Below, in pieces: positions 34,177-42,531 of a stretch of 64,000 nucleotides of DNA; the stretch's first letter is position 1, and the number at the start of each line of letters is the position of its first letter. A model generated the notes under the pieces. That model searched no databases, was not told the DNA's origin, and saw only the letters and a list, made by a program, of their open reading frames with translations. The stretch is from assembly GCF_010119385.1 (NCBI RefSeq), contig NZ_VFIE01000025.1:62500-126499 (forward strand). The letters are read 5' to 3'. The stretch is from Nesterenkonia haasae (GTDB lineage: Bacteria; Actinomycetota; Actinomycetes; Actinomycetales; Micrococcaceae). The position numbers and the translations under genes were made by a program.

Positions 34177-35480
34177 TGCGTGCCATTGACGTTACTCGTA
34201 CCGCGGTCGGCAATACACTGCGGTCTAAACTGCGCACCTTCTTCACTGTGCTGGCTATCGTGGTGGGTGCCTTCACCCTGGCTCTGACCATGGGGATCGG
34301 GGCCGGTGTTGGCAAGTTCGTGGACAACGTTGCCTCGGACTATGGGCAGCTGGATCAGATGTTCGTCTCTGCTGCACCTGAGGCGGATGCTGACTCCGAC
34401 AGTGAGCTGACCGAATACGACCCGCAGGCTCGGCAGGATGCCGGCGAGGGCGACTTTTTCCGCGACATGATGGCCGGTGGCGCTCTCGACGATGATGACA
34501 TCACCACCCTTGAGCAGATTGATGGTGTCACCGAGGTTTATCCGGTACTGAGCGTCCAGACTGAATATGTGGAAACATCCGCCTCAGATGCGTATGAGCT
34601 CCAGGAGATCGGTTTCCCCTCCATCAGTGATGCCATGCATCTGACAGCAGGCGAGGTTGCCACGGCCGGTGAAACGGAAATGACTATTCCGGAGAAATGG
34701 TTGGAAGCCTTCGGTTTGGAAGAGGCTGAGGCTAACTCTGTCGTCGGGGAAGTGGTTGACCTAGGGGTCCCGAATGCCATCGGCGGCGTTGAGACCGTCG
34801 AGGTGACGATCAGTGGAGTGTCTCAGGAAGCCATCAGTGGCGTTGGCGGCACACCGATGCCATCCATGAGTCTCTATCAGCATATTTACGATCTCAATCA
34901 GCATGGGTTGGAGCAGACGCCGGACCCTGTTTACGTCCAAGCGATTGTTGACGTCGAGAACCTCGAGGAGAACGAGCAGGCCATCAAGGCTGACCTGGAG
35001 GAAGCCGGATACCAAGGCATCACGGCGGAGGACCAGATGGGGCAGATTCAAGGCCTCATCGACGCGGTGACCTGGGTGATCGGAGGTTTCGGCCTGATCG
35101 CCCTGCTTGCCGCCAGCTTCGGGATCGTCAATACTCTGCTGATGTCGGTGCAGGAACGCACCCGCGAAATCGGCCTGATGAAGGCTCTCGGTCTGAGCCG
35201 GGCACGAGTTTTCAGTCTGTTCTCCGCCGAGGCGATCATGTTGGGCATCATGGGCGCTGCCATCGGCATCGCAGGCGGGGTGTTGACTGGTGTGATCGGC
35301 AATCGGATACTCACCGACGGTCCGCTCAGTGATGTCGTGGGACTCACACTCTACGAGGTAGCACCGGTTCCGTTGCTGATGGTGGTTGCCCTGATTCTGA
35401 TCATCGCCTTTATCGCGGGCACTCTGCCAGCCTGGCGGGCAGCGAAGAAGGACCCCATCGAGGCTCTGCGCTACGAATAG
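34176..35480 (+). CDS. MacB/FtsX-type ABC transporter permease
   Basis: A 434-aa permease. A first membrane helix (about 17-40) is followed by a large acidic extracytoplasmic MacB_PCD domain (about 45-280), then three helices of the FtsX domain (about 288-318, 345-375, 393-420). The cytoplasmic coupling segment SVQERTREIGLMKALGLSR and the ending AWRAAKKDPIEALRYE are hallmarks. It would export or sense peptides or lipids together with the ATPase, under the two-component system. Confidence 0.92.
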   Translation: MRAIDVTRTAVGNTLRSKLRTFFTVLAIVVGAFTLALTMGIGAGVGKFVDNVASDYGQLDQMFVSAAPEADADSDSELTEYDPQARQDAGEGDFFRDMMAGGALDDDDITTLEQIDGVTEVYPVLSVQTEYVETSASDAYELQEIGFPSISDAMHLTAGEVATAGETEMTIPEKWLEAFGLEEAEANSVVGEVVDLGVPNAIGGVETVEVTISGVSQEAISGVGGTPMPSMSLYQHIYDLNQHGLEQTPDPVYVQAIVDVENLEENEQAIKADLEEAGYQGITAEDQMGQIQGLIDAVTWVIGGFGLIALLAASFGIVNTLLMSVQERTREIGLMKALGLSRARVFSLFSAEAIMLGIMGAAIGIAGGVLTGVIGNRILTDGPLSDVVGLTLYEVAPVPLLMVVALILIIAFIAGTLPAWRAAKKDPIEALRYE

Positions 35481-35523
35481 GGACCGGAAGGACGATCGGA
35501 TAAGCCACCTATAGTCGGAGGCT

Positions 35524-36447
35524 ATGACGATCTTTATCGATCCCCCGGCATGGCCAGCCCACGGGACCCTGTTTTCGCACGTCATCTCGGATGACTCGCT
35601 GCATGAGCTGCACGCCTTTGCCAGCAATGCAGGAATCAGCGAACGCGCCTATGACCGCGACCACTACGACGTTCCGGCACACCGGTTCGAGGACCTAGTC
35701 CAGCTGGGTGCTGTGCCGGTGAGTGGCCATGAGCTGGCGCGCATCTTGGCGGCTTCCGGTCTCCGGATAAAGGCGCGGGAACGCCCGGAAAAGTTGCGCG
35801 GTGGCCTGTTTCGTCGCTGGCAGAAGCTAGGAGGCCATACCGATAGCGACGCCATGCGAGATGCTTGGGCGGGAGTAGGTCACGACCTATTGGCCCGCTG
35901 GAGTGAACCGCACCGTCATTACCACGCATTGCCCCATCTTTCATCGGTACTCCGGGCCAGCAGACTTCTGGAACGATCTGGTGAACTACCTGGATCAGAG
36001 CACCGACTCGTGGAGCTGGCGGCTTGGTTCCACGATGCAGTCTATGCCGGCAGGGCGGGCAAGGATGAGGAGGATTCAGCTCACTTGGCGCTGTGGAAGC
36101 TGGGCGGACTATTGCCCGAAGTGGAGGTCGCGGAGGTTGCTCGGCTGGTGAGGCTCACCGCTACTCATTCGCCACAGGAGGGCGATCTCACCGGAGCGGT
36201 GCTGACAGACGCGGATTTGGAGGTCCTCGGCCGCCCCCGTGCTGAGTACGTCCGCTATGTTGCCCAGGTACGATCCGACTATGCCCACGTCAGCGACAAC
36301 GACTTCGCTCGCGGCCGCGCTGCGGTGCTGCGCACACTGCTCAAAGCCCCGCGACTGTTCCATACCAGGTCTGGTTCTCTCCTCTGGGAAGCCGCGGCTC
36401 GGCGCAATGTTGAGGCTGAACTGAACGAGTTTGAGCGGGCAGAATAG
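35524..36447 (+). CDS. DUF4031 - HD-hydrolase fusion protein
   Basis: A 307-aa two-domain protein. Residues 1-85 are DUF4031 (MTIFIDPPAWPAHGTLFSH, DHYDVPAHRF, ASGLRIKARERPEKL). Residues about 115-290 look like an HD-superfamily metal-dependent phosphohydrolase: HYHALPHL at about 136-143, the HD pair in AAWFHDAVY at about 170-178, and a late acidic LTDADLEVLGRP. The fusion suggests nucleotide or phosphate-ester chemistry, not established. The first 54 bases after codon 2 are duplicated at 30872. GGAGG lies only two bases from the ATG, a poor spacing that may reflect the rearrangement. Confidence 0.78.
   Translation: MTIFIDPPAWPAHGTLFSHVISDDSLHELHAFASNAGISERAYDRDHYDVPAHRFEDLVQLGAVPVSGHELARILAASGLRIKARERPEKLRGGLFRRWQKLGGHTDSDAMRDAWAGVGHDLLARWSEPHRHYHALPHLSSVLRASRLLERSGELPGSEHRLVELAAWFHDAVYAGRAGKDEEDSAHLALWKLGGLLPEVEVAEVARLVRLTATHSPQEGDLTGAVLTDADLEVLGRPRAEYVRYVAQVRSDYAHVSDNDFARGRAAVLRTLLKAPRLFHTRSGSLLWEAAARRNVEAELNEFERAE
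35530..35583 (+). repeat. 54-bp direct repeat, right copy
   Basis: Second copy of the repeat at 30872-30925, here as codons 3-20 of the intact DUF4031-HD gene. Sequence before and after differs from the left copy. Confidence 0.95.
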
Positions 36448-36451
36448 TCCC

Positions 36452-37252
36452 ATGTCTGAGTCGAAAACAGTTCTCTGGTTGAGTGCGCACCCGGAGCCTA
36501 AGTCACTGAACGGGAGCCTGCGGCGGGACGGGATCGCTCATCTGCGGTCAACCGGGCATACGGTGCTTGAATCAGACCTCTACGCGATGAGCTGGAATCC
36601 TGTTGTTCAACGAGCGGACGCGGGTCTCCCCGAAGGGGAGCGGTTCCACGTGACGGGGGACGTTCGGCAGGCCTATCGGGAAGGGAGGCTGCCCGAAGAT
36701 GTGGTGGCGGAGCAGGAGAAGCTCATCAGAGCGGATGCTGTCATCGTGCAGTTTCCGCTGTGGTGGTACGGCATGCCGGCGATCCTCAAGGGATGGTTCG
36801 ACCGTATCTTCATCAGCGGCTTCGCCTTCGGCAAGGACGTTGAGTCTGGCCAGCGTCTCCGCTACGAACAGGGGCCCTTCTTAGGAAAGCGTGCGCTGGT
36901 GGCCGTCACCCTGGGGGATCGGCCGGCTTCGATCGGACCGCGCGGGAAGAGCGGCGAGATCGAGGAGCTGCTGTTCGGCCTACTGCACGGCACCTTCGCC
37001 TACACCGGCATGAACGCATTGAAACCCTGGGCGCTGCCCAGTGCGGACTTCACCGAGAATTATTCCAGCGTGTTGGTCAGCCTCATCAGTCGATTGGATT
37101 CTCTCTTTTCGGAGGTGCCGATTCCCTACCGTCCCCAATTCACTGGTCAGTACACTGACCAGTGGGAGTTGGTGCCGGACATATGGCCTGGAGAATCGGG
37201 ACTTTCCGTCCACCGCGAGGATGGACAGCCGTCCCGTCGAATGTGCCGGTGA
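36452..37252 (+). CDS. NAD(P)H:quinone oxidoreductase family flavoprotein (NQO1/KefF-like)
   Basis: A 266-aa flavodoxin-2-fold oxidoreductase. WLSAHPEPKSLNGSL is the FMN/FAD phosphate loop, and VIVQFPLWWYGMPAILKGWFDRIF followed by FAFG is the active-site region of this family. Start at 36452 is the Met of the conserved N-terminus; the preceding DUF4031-HD gene ends five bases earlier, so the two are probably cotranscribed. It would reduce quinones or nitro-compounds by two electrons. Tail to tail with the TetR gene, one base apart. Confidence 0.87.
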   Translation: MSESKTVLWLSAHPEPKSLNGSLRRDGIAHLRSTGHTVLESDLYAMSWNPVVQRADAGLPEGERFHVTGDVRQAYREGRLPEDVVAEQEKLIRADAVIVQFPLWWYGMPAILKGWFDRIFISGFAFGKDVESGQRLRYEQGPFLGKRALVAVTLGDRPASIGPRGKSGEIEELLFGLLHGTFAYTGMNALKPWALPSADFTENYSSVLVSLISRLDSLFSEVPIPYRPQFTGQYTDQWELVPDIWPGESGLSVHREDGQPSRRMCR

Positions 37253-37253
37253 A

Positions 37254-38021
37254 TCAGTTTTTCGACTTCTTTGGCGCGCTGTCGCGTTCCGAGCGGCGAA
37301 TGTCATTCTCCAATCCGTCCAAAAGCAGCTGCAGGCCAAATTCGAAGCTCTCGTCCCAGGTGCTGTTGAACGTCTCTTCGTCAAGGGCTGCCATCATGGG
37401 GAACCGACCTGAGGTCATCTCTTTCTCAAGTGTGGGCAGTTGGTAGCTCCAGAACTCATCGTCAGTCATGCCACTATCTGCTGCCGCATTGATCCACATC
37501 ATCTCTTGCCGCGCAGTACCCTGAGCGTACGAGTCCAAGACGGTGGCCAGGTCCATCTTGCGCTGATCGCTCAGCGGAAGTTCTCTCACTCCCGTCATAA
37601 AGAGTTCCAGGTCGGCTACGCTGTTGGGCCCCAACACAGGACGGCTCCAATTGGCCTGCAAAGTCCATGGGTGATCCAGATAAAGCCGTCGCCCAGCGTG
37701 CACCGTGGCGGTGAGGAAGCTCCTCCAACCACCGTCGACTGAAGAAAGGCGCTGCTGGGAGGGACCAACCACAGAGTCGAGCATGAGGTTGAGCAGCTCA
37801 GTTTTCGACGGTACATACCGATACAGCGACATTGTTCCTACGTTGAGGGCCCGGGCGAGTCTGCGCATAGACAGGGCATCCAAACCCTCGGCGTCAGCTA
37901 AAGAGACGCCTGCGCTGACAATCTGGTTCAGAGTCAGCTTGGGCTTAGGGCCCTTCTCCGGGTCGGGGAGCCCATTCCACAGCAGCTGCAAACTCGTCGT
38001 TAATGGGTTCTGCTCGCGCAT
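37254..38021 (-). CDS. TetR-family regulator of the DrrAB-type exporter
   Basis: A 255-aa repressor. Start at 38021 follows GGAGGTGTG. DNA-binding domain about residues 25-70 (LTLNQIVSAGVSLADAEGLDALSMRRLARALNVGTMSLYRYV), with a TetR_C-type ligand domain of about 150 aa. The extended 25-residue N-terminus is common in this subgroup. It is divergent from the ABC gene at 38126 across a region with inverted GTAC-containing repeats, so it likely represses that operon and itself. Confidence 0.88.
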   Translation of the reverse strand: MREQNPLTTSLQLLWNGLPDPEKGPKPKLTLNQIVSAGVSLADAEGLDALSMRRLARALNVGTMSLYRYVPSKTELLNLMLDSVVGPSQQRLSSVDGGWRSFLTATVHAGRRLYLDHPWTLQANWSRPVLGPNSVADLELFMTGVRELPLSDQRKMDLATVLDSYAQGTARQEMMWINAAADSGMTDDEFWSYQLPTLEKEMTSGRFPMMAALDEETFNSTWDESFEFGLQLLLDGLENDIRRSERDSAPKKSKN

Positions 38022-38059
38022 CACACCTCCAGAAATACTCCCTTGCCTATTGCGCACAC

Positions 38060-38096
38060 TGTACGCTAGTATTCTGCGTGCACCGTACGGCGTACA
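38060..38096. promoter_or_regulatory. Inverted repeat between TetR and DrrA-like genes
   Basis: TGTACGC (38060-38066) and GCGTACA (38090-38096) are perfect inverse complements. A near copy GCGTGCA lies between them at 38076-38082, and ACCGTAC occurs twice (38082-38088 and 38096-38102). The cluster sits between the TetR start (38021) and the ABC start (38126) and is the probable operator. Confidence 0.55.
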
Positions 38097-38125
38097 CCGT
38101 ACCCACCCACAGAGGAGGCTCGCAG

Positions 38126-39094
38126 ATGAAGGACCATCCAGCCGTAGCGGCCCAAGGGCTCGTCAAGCGATACAAGAAGAGCACCGCCCTCGACGGCGTC
38201 GACCTTGAAGTGCCGCATGGAACGGTGCACGGGCTGCTCGGCCCGAACGGTTCGGGGAAGACCACCACGGTGCGGATTCTCACCACATTGACCATCCCCG
38301 ACGGCGGACAGGCCAGCGTCGCTGGATGGGATGTTCGAACTCAGTCCAGGGAGGTTCGGCGACGCATCGGTCTCACGGGGCAACAAACGGCAGTGGACGA
38401 TCTCATGACCGCTCGGCAGAATCTGACTATGTTCGGCCGGCTCTTCCGATTGAACAGAATCGACGCTCAGCGCCGTGCCGATGAACTCCTAGACACCTTC
38501 AGTCTGACCGAGGCTGCTGACCGTACTCCCAAGAAGTTCTCCGGCGGAATGCGCCGCCGGCTGGACCTGGCGGCGTCGATGATTCTGGCGCCTGAAGTGC
38601 TGTTTCTTGACGAACCCACCACTGGATTGGATCCGGCTGGACGCCGGGAGGTGTGGGAAGCAATCCGACACCTCGCAGCTCAAGGAACCACAGTACTTCT
38701 GACCACTCACTACCTCGACGAGGCCGATAAACTCTGCGACCGCATCAGCGTGATCGATCAGGGCCGGAACTTCATCGAGGACACACCCGCCGGACTGAAG
38801 CGCCGCATTGGCGATGAATGGTTGGAACTGGTAGCCAGTGATCCTGCCGACATGAAGAATCTTGAACAACTCGTGACGCGAATACTCGGCACAGAGCCGG
38901 TCCTCGAGAATGCCGAAGCACGGTTGAGCATCTCGGTGAAAGACGGTGTGGCCGCGCTGACGGCTGTGGCAGCTGAGATCAGTGCACAGCGCCTCGACAT
39001 CGCTGACATCGGACTTCGGCGGCCGACCCTCGATGAAGCATTTTTGCACCTGACCACCCCGGTAGCGGAGAACTCTCTGGAGGAGACCCGATGA
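38126..39094 (+). CDS. DrrA-type ABC exporter ATPase
   Basis: A 322-aa drug-exporter ATPase (daunorubicin-resistance type). Start at 38126 has AGAGGAGG seven bases upstream. Walker A LLGPNGSGKTT, Q-loop GLTGQQTAVDDLMT, signature FSGGMRRRLDLAASM, Walker B VLFLDEPTTGLDP, H-loop LLTTHYLDEAD. The C-terminal 90 residues form the small DrrA domain that contacts the membrane partner, ending VGLRRPTLDEAFLHLT-like text (IGLRRPTLDEAFLHLT). It overlaps the permease by four bases. Confidence 0.93.
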   Translation: MKDHPAVAAQGLVKRYKKSTALDGVDLEVPHGTVHGLLGPNGSGKTTTVRILTTLTIPDGGQASVAGWDVRTQSREVRRRIGLTGQQTAVDDLMTARQNLTMFGRLFRLNRIDAQRRADELLDTFSLTEAADRTPKKFSGGMRRRLDLAASMILAPEVLFLDEPTTGLDPAGRREVWEAIRHLAAQGTTVLLTTHYLDEADKLCDRISVIDQGRNFIEDTPAGLKRRIGDEWLELVASDPADMKNLEQLVTRILGTEPVLENAEARLSISVKDGVAALTAVAAEISAQRLDIADIGLRRPTLDEAFLHLTTPVAENSLEETR

Positions 39095-39951
39095 CAACTC
39101 TGAAGCACCAAACAAAAGACGCCCACACAGAAGAAAAAACAGGCTCGCGGGTCATCTGGGGCATACGGGACTGCAGGACAATCGTTCTCCAGGAGTTCAC
39201 CCACCTGCTCCGCCAACCTTCAACCTTCGCCTGGCAGATCGGCTTTCCGGTGGTGATGGTGCTGATGTTTGTCTACGTCTTCGGCTCCGCGATGGACGTC
39301 ACGGGGCAGGGAGCCGGTGAAGGCTATGTGGACTTTGCCATGCCCGGAATGTTCGCGCTGACAATGGCACTAGGCTTCATGGACACTGCCTACGCGGTGA
39401 CGCACAACAAGGAGAAGGGGTTCATGGACCGTTTCCGGTCTATGCCCATGTCATCCTCCGCACCGGTGACCGGGCGGGCAGTGTCCGATGTGATCCGCGC
39501 CGGGATTGACTTGGTGGTCATTGCAGGTGTGGCCCTGCTGATCGGGTGGCGCTCAGGGGGGAGTCTCGGTGCCACCCTGGCGGCGTTCGTATTGTTGCTC
39601 TGGCTGCGGTTGGCCCTGATATTCGTGGGCATCTACCTGGGTCTGTGCATCAAGAACACGGAGACAGCGGGGATGCTCTTCGCCGTGGCGTTCCCGCTCG
39701 GCTTCATTTCTTCAGTGTTCACCCCGCCGGAAATGATGCCTGGCTGGCTCGGCGCAGTGGCAGCGTGGAATCCGGTGTCCTCCACGGCGACCGCGATCCG
39801 CGACCTATTCAACACCCCGGGAATTGAGATTATGGAACCGGCCTACTGGATTGACGGGCACGCCATGGCTGCGGCCATCATCTGGCCGGCAGTGATCATG
39901 GCGGTCTTCGTACCCTTGGCAGTACGCCAGTTCAAGAGCCTGGGCCGGTAG
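39091..39951 (+). CDS. DrrB-type ABC-2 permease
   Basis: A 286-aa ABC-2 family permease with six membrane helices. The N-terminal amphipathic stretch DCRTIVLQEFTHLLRQPSTFAW precedes helix 1, and KGFMDRFRSMPMSSSAPVTGRAVSD is the conserved DrrB cytoplasmic loop. FISSVFTPPEMMPGWLGAVAAWNPVS is the family C-terminal motif. Partner of the ATPase encoded just upstream (ATGA overlap). Expected substrate is a hydrophobic drug or lipid. Confidence 0.92.
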   Translation: MTTLKHQTKDAHTEEKTGSRVIWGIRDCRTIVLQEFTHLLRQPSTFAWQIGFPVVMVLMFVYVFGSAMDVTGQGAGEGYVDFAMPGMFALTMALGFMDTAYAVTHNKEKGFMDRFRSMPMSSSAPVTGRAVSDVIRAGIDLVVIAGVALLIGWRSGGSLGATLAAFVLLLWLRLALIFVGIYLGLCIKNTETAGMLFAVAFPLGFISSVFTPPEMMPGWLGAVAAWNPVSSTATAIRDLFNTPGIEIMEPAYWIDGHAMAAAIIWPAVIMAVFVPLAVRQFKSLGR

Positions 39952-39961
39952 CCGGTAAGGC

Positions 39962-40543
39962 TCAAATAGCGGAAGGATCGGCAGCAGCGGATTTCATCAG
40001 CGTGCGAAGCGCCTGCTGGCGGGCTTCGAAGTTACCGAGCTTGCCTTTGGACTCCGCCGGAATGTAGTACACCGCGTAGAGAGTGGCCCACACCGAATTG
40101 CTGATCCACTCCACGCTCAGCTTGGGGTCGATGCTCCCATCGGCATGCCCCCGACGCAGCATCGCGGCAATCTTGCGGTCAGTATCGTCTTCTTCCTCGA
40201 AATCTGCGGGAGCATGTTCTGCTCCGGCAGTACTCATCCACCAGATCAACGCAGGCAAGCTGTCCATGAGCTCCGTGCAGAGCCTGCGGTAGGCCTCAAG
40301 TCCACTACCTTCAGTCAGCTCTGCGCGGTCCACCGCGGTATGCCATGCGTCGATGGCCAGCTCATGAGCAGCTTCTGTCAATGCCGCCCGGTCAGAGAAA
40401 TACCGGTGAAACGTGCTGCGTGCTACTCCGGCCCTGGTCGCGATCTCAGCGATGGAGGCACCGGGATTTGCTGCGAGCGTCGCAATGCCAGCTTCCAAAA
40501 TGGCGCGGCGGGTGCGTTCAGCGACTGGAGTGTTCTCTGGCAT
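39962..40543 (-). CDS. TetR-family regulator of the fused ABC exporter
   Basis: A 193-aa repressor. DNA-binding domain about residues 8-55 (RRAILEAGIATLAANPGASIAEIATRAGVARSTFHRYFSDRAAL). The C-terminal domain contains an acidic EEEDDTDRK segment. It starts 81 bases from the divergent ABC exporter gene, and a perfect palindrome lies in that gap. Convergent with the DrrB-type gene. Confidence 0.88.
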   Translation of the reverse strand: MPENTPVAERTRRAILEAGIATLAANPGASIAEIATRAGVARSTFHRYFSDRAALTEAAHELAIDAWHTAVDRAELTEGSGLEAYRRLCTELMDSLPALIWWMSTAGAEHAPADFEEEDDTDRKIAAMLRRGHADGSIDPKLSVEWISNSVWATLYAVYYIPAESKGKLGNFEARQQALRTLMKSAAADPSAI

Positions 40544-40587
40544 GAATCAAGGGTACAAGTCCTTCTCGGCGCATTGTGCGTCATATA

Positions 40588-40612
40588 TTGACAGGAATGG
40601 GACATATATGTC
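40588..40612. promoter_or_regulatory. Promoter/operator of the fused ABC exporter
   Basis: A consensus -35 box TTGACA (40588-40593) is followed by the perfect 12-bp palindrome GACATATATGTC (40601-40612). A related imperfect copy, GTCA-TATAT-TGAC, overlaps the -35 box (40580-40592). The ATG at 40625 is only 12 bases past the palindrome and has no ribosome site. The TetR protein encoded at 39962 is the likely ligand. Confidence 0.55.
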
Positions 40613-40624
40613 TCACTATTAACC

Positions 40625-42499
40625 ATGAGTGAACCAATGACTCCTGTCCGCGCATCTTCTCAGAGCGATTCCACGGCACCAACCTCTGAACGGCTTGCCA
40701 TTCTCTGGTCCTTCGCCCGCCCATATCTCCACGTCCTGGTTTTCGGCTTGGTGCTCTCCCTCGCTGTGTCAGCGATGGGCCTGGCCAGTCCCATGGTCAC
40801 AAAATGGGTACTCGACACTCTCGCTGTGGGGGGCACTCTGCGGGACCCGGTACTGGTCCTGGTGGGGCTTCTGGTGATCGGAGCGACCGTCGGATGGTTC
40901 CAATGGGTGATGCTGGGTCGGCTGGCAGAGGACATCGTGTACGACGCACGCAAGCGCATGATGCTCCGATATCTGGGAGCACGAGTCTTCTCTCTGTTGG
41001 CTCGCGGGCCCGGGGAACTGGTCACGCGTGTCACCTCGGACACCGTGCTGCTGAACCAGGCGGCCTCAACATCGATCATCGGCCTGATCAACGGCGTGAT
41101 CATGATCATCGGTTCCCTGGTTCTTATGGCCCGGTTGGATCTGGTCCTACTGGGAACCACACTGGCTGCCGTCGTCGTCATCTTTGCGCTCTTCTCCCTC
41201 CTGATGCCTCGCATCTCAGCAGTTGAGGAAAAGGCGCAGGCGGCGCTCAGTGACCTGGGCTCGGAGCTGGAGGGCACTGTGCGGGCCATCAAGACGGTGA
41301 AGTCCTCTTCGGCAGAACCACGCAGGTTCGATTCACTGATGCACCACGTCGCAGAATCGCGCCGTTTCAGCATGAAGTCAGTGCGCATCCAGGCGACCGC
41401 CTGGACTGTGGCTGGGATTGGACTCGACGGTGCCATCATTATGGTGCTGGCTTTCGGCGCCTACCGGGTGTCAGTCGGGGAGATGACCGTCTCCACCCTG
41501 GTGGCTTTCCTGCTCTACGTATGGGGCCTTACAGGCCCGATGATGGAGTTGACACAGAATCTGACCACGCTGCAGTCCGGCATGGCCGCCGCAGGAAGAA
41601 TCGCCCAGATTGAAGACATGGAAGTGGAGGATGAAGCGGCTGATGTCCGAGTCCGCACGGACAACAAACATGGTGCTGATCTCAGGGCTGCGCAAGCACG
41701 GTTGAGCGCAGCGAGTTCCGAAACACCCCAGCACAATTCGTCCGGTGGCAAAGCGGGATCCTTTGGGCCACTGCTGGAATTCGACTCAGTGACGGCCCGT
41801 TACTCCAAGGACGCAGAACCAGCCGTGGCGGACGTCAGTTTCACTGTTCCTGAACATGGACACATTGCGCTTGTCGGCTCCTCGGGGGCGGGTAAGACAA
41901 CAGCGCTGTCGTTGATGATGCGGTTCCTAGAGCCAGAATCAGGGGAGATTCGGCTAACCGGAAGGCCCTATTCGGAGCTTGACCATGCTGAGGTGCGCTC
42001 AGCCTTCGCATATGTGGAGCAGGAAACGCCAGTCGTCCCCGGGACTATTCGCCAGAACCTGACATTCTCCCGACCTGAAGCCACCCAGGAGCAGATTGAT
42101 CGAGTCTTGGAGCAGTTGCACTTGGCAGATAAAATCGCCGAGCTGTCCGAAGGACTGGACACCAAGCTCACCGACACAAATGTCTCCGGTGGCCAGCGGC
42201 AGCGCATTTCGTTAGCGCGGGCTCTATTGGCGGCTCCGCGAATTCTGCTTCTTGATGAGGCGACCGCACAGGTCGATGGCGTGACGGAGGCAGCGGTTCA
42301 GCAAGCGATCGCCGAAGTATCACAGACATCCGCGGTAGTGACGATTGCCCACCGCCTGTCCACAGTGATTGATGCTGACGAGATTTTGGTCATGGACTCC
42401 GGGCGGGTCATCGGTCGTGGCACGCATCATGAGTTGCTGGAGAGCACTGAACTCTACCGCGACCTGGTGGCTGCCTTGAGAATCGACGCCCGCGTGTAG
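40625..42499 (+). CDS. ABC exporter with fused membrane and ATPase domains
   Basis: A 624-aa half-transporter of the MsbA/LmrA type. Six membrane helices (about 30-310) are followed by a low-complexity linker (about 340-380) and the ATPase domain: Walker A GSSGAGKTT, signature VSGGQRQRISLARAL, Walker B ILLLDEATAQVD, H-loop TIAHRLST. It could act as a homodimer because all catalytic residues appear intact, including the Glu after Walker B. A multidrug or lipid exporter under the divergent TetR. The linker is longer than usual. Confidence 0.92.
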   Translation: MSEPMTPVRASSQSDSTAPTSERLAILWSFARPYLHVLVFGLVLSLAVSAMGLASPMVTKWVLDTLAVGGTLRDPVLVLVGLLVIGATVGWFQWVMLGRLAEDIVYDARKRMMLRYLGARVFSLLARGPGELVTRVTSDTVLLNQAASTSIIGLINGVIMIIGSLVLMARLDLVLLGTTLAAVVVIFALFSLLMPRISAVEEKAQAALSDLGSELEGTVRAIKTVKSSSAEPRRFDSLMHHVAESRRFSMKSVRIQATAWTVAGIGLDGAIIMVLAFGAYRVSVGEMTVSTLVAFLLYVWGLTGPMMELTQNLTTLQSGMAAAGRIAQIEDMEVEDEAADVRVRTDNKHGADLRAAQARLSAASSETPQHNSSGGKAGSFGPLLEFDSVTARYSKDAEPAVADVSFTVPEHGHIALVGSSGAGKTTALSLMMRFLEPESGEIRLTGRPYSELDHAEVRSAFAYVEQETPVVPGTIRQNLTFSRPEATQEQIDRVLEQLHLADKIAELSEGLDTKLTDTNVSGGQRQRISLARALLAAPRILLLDEATAQVDGVTEAAVQQAIAEVSQTSAVVTIAHRLSTVIDADEILVMDSGRVIGRGTHHELLESTELYRDLVAALRIDARV

Positions 42500-42529
42500 T
42501 GCCAGTTGCTACTGCGTAGTAACCTGGCA
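42500..42529 (+). other. Hairpin between exporter and thioesterase genes
   Basis: TGCCAG (42500-42505) pairs with CTGGCA (42524-42529), continuing through TT/AA and CTAC/GTAG to a TGC loop, with one bulge and one mismatch. It starts right after the exporter stop and ends two bases before the thioesterase ATG. No T-tract follows, so it may shape translation or RNA stability rather than terminate transcription. Confidence 0.4.
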
Positions 42530-42531
42530 GA

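Noticed and set aside
30872-35583. Transposon with target-site duplication
   Set aside because: A 54-bp duplication is far longer than known target duplications, and there is no transposase or terminal inverted repeat.
34761-35627. 288-codon reverse frame across the FtsX-type permease
   Set aside because: Gln/His-rich shadow with no recognisable domain; permease motifs are clear on the plus strand.
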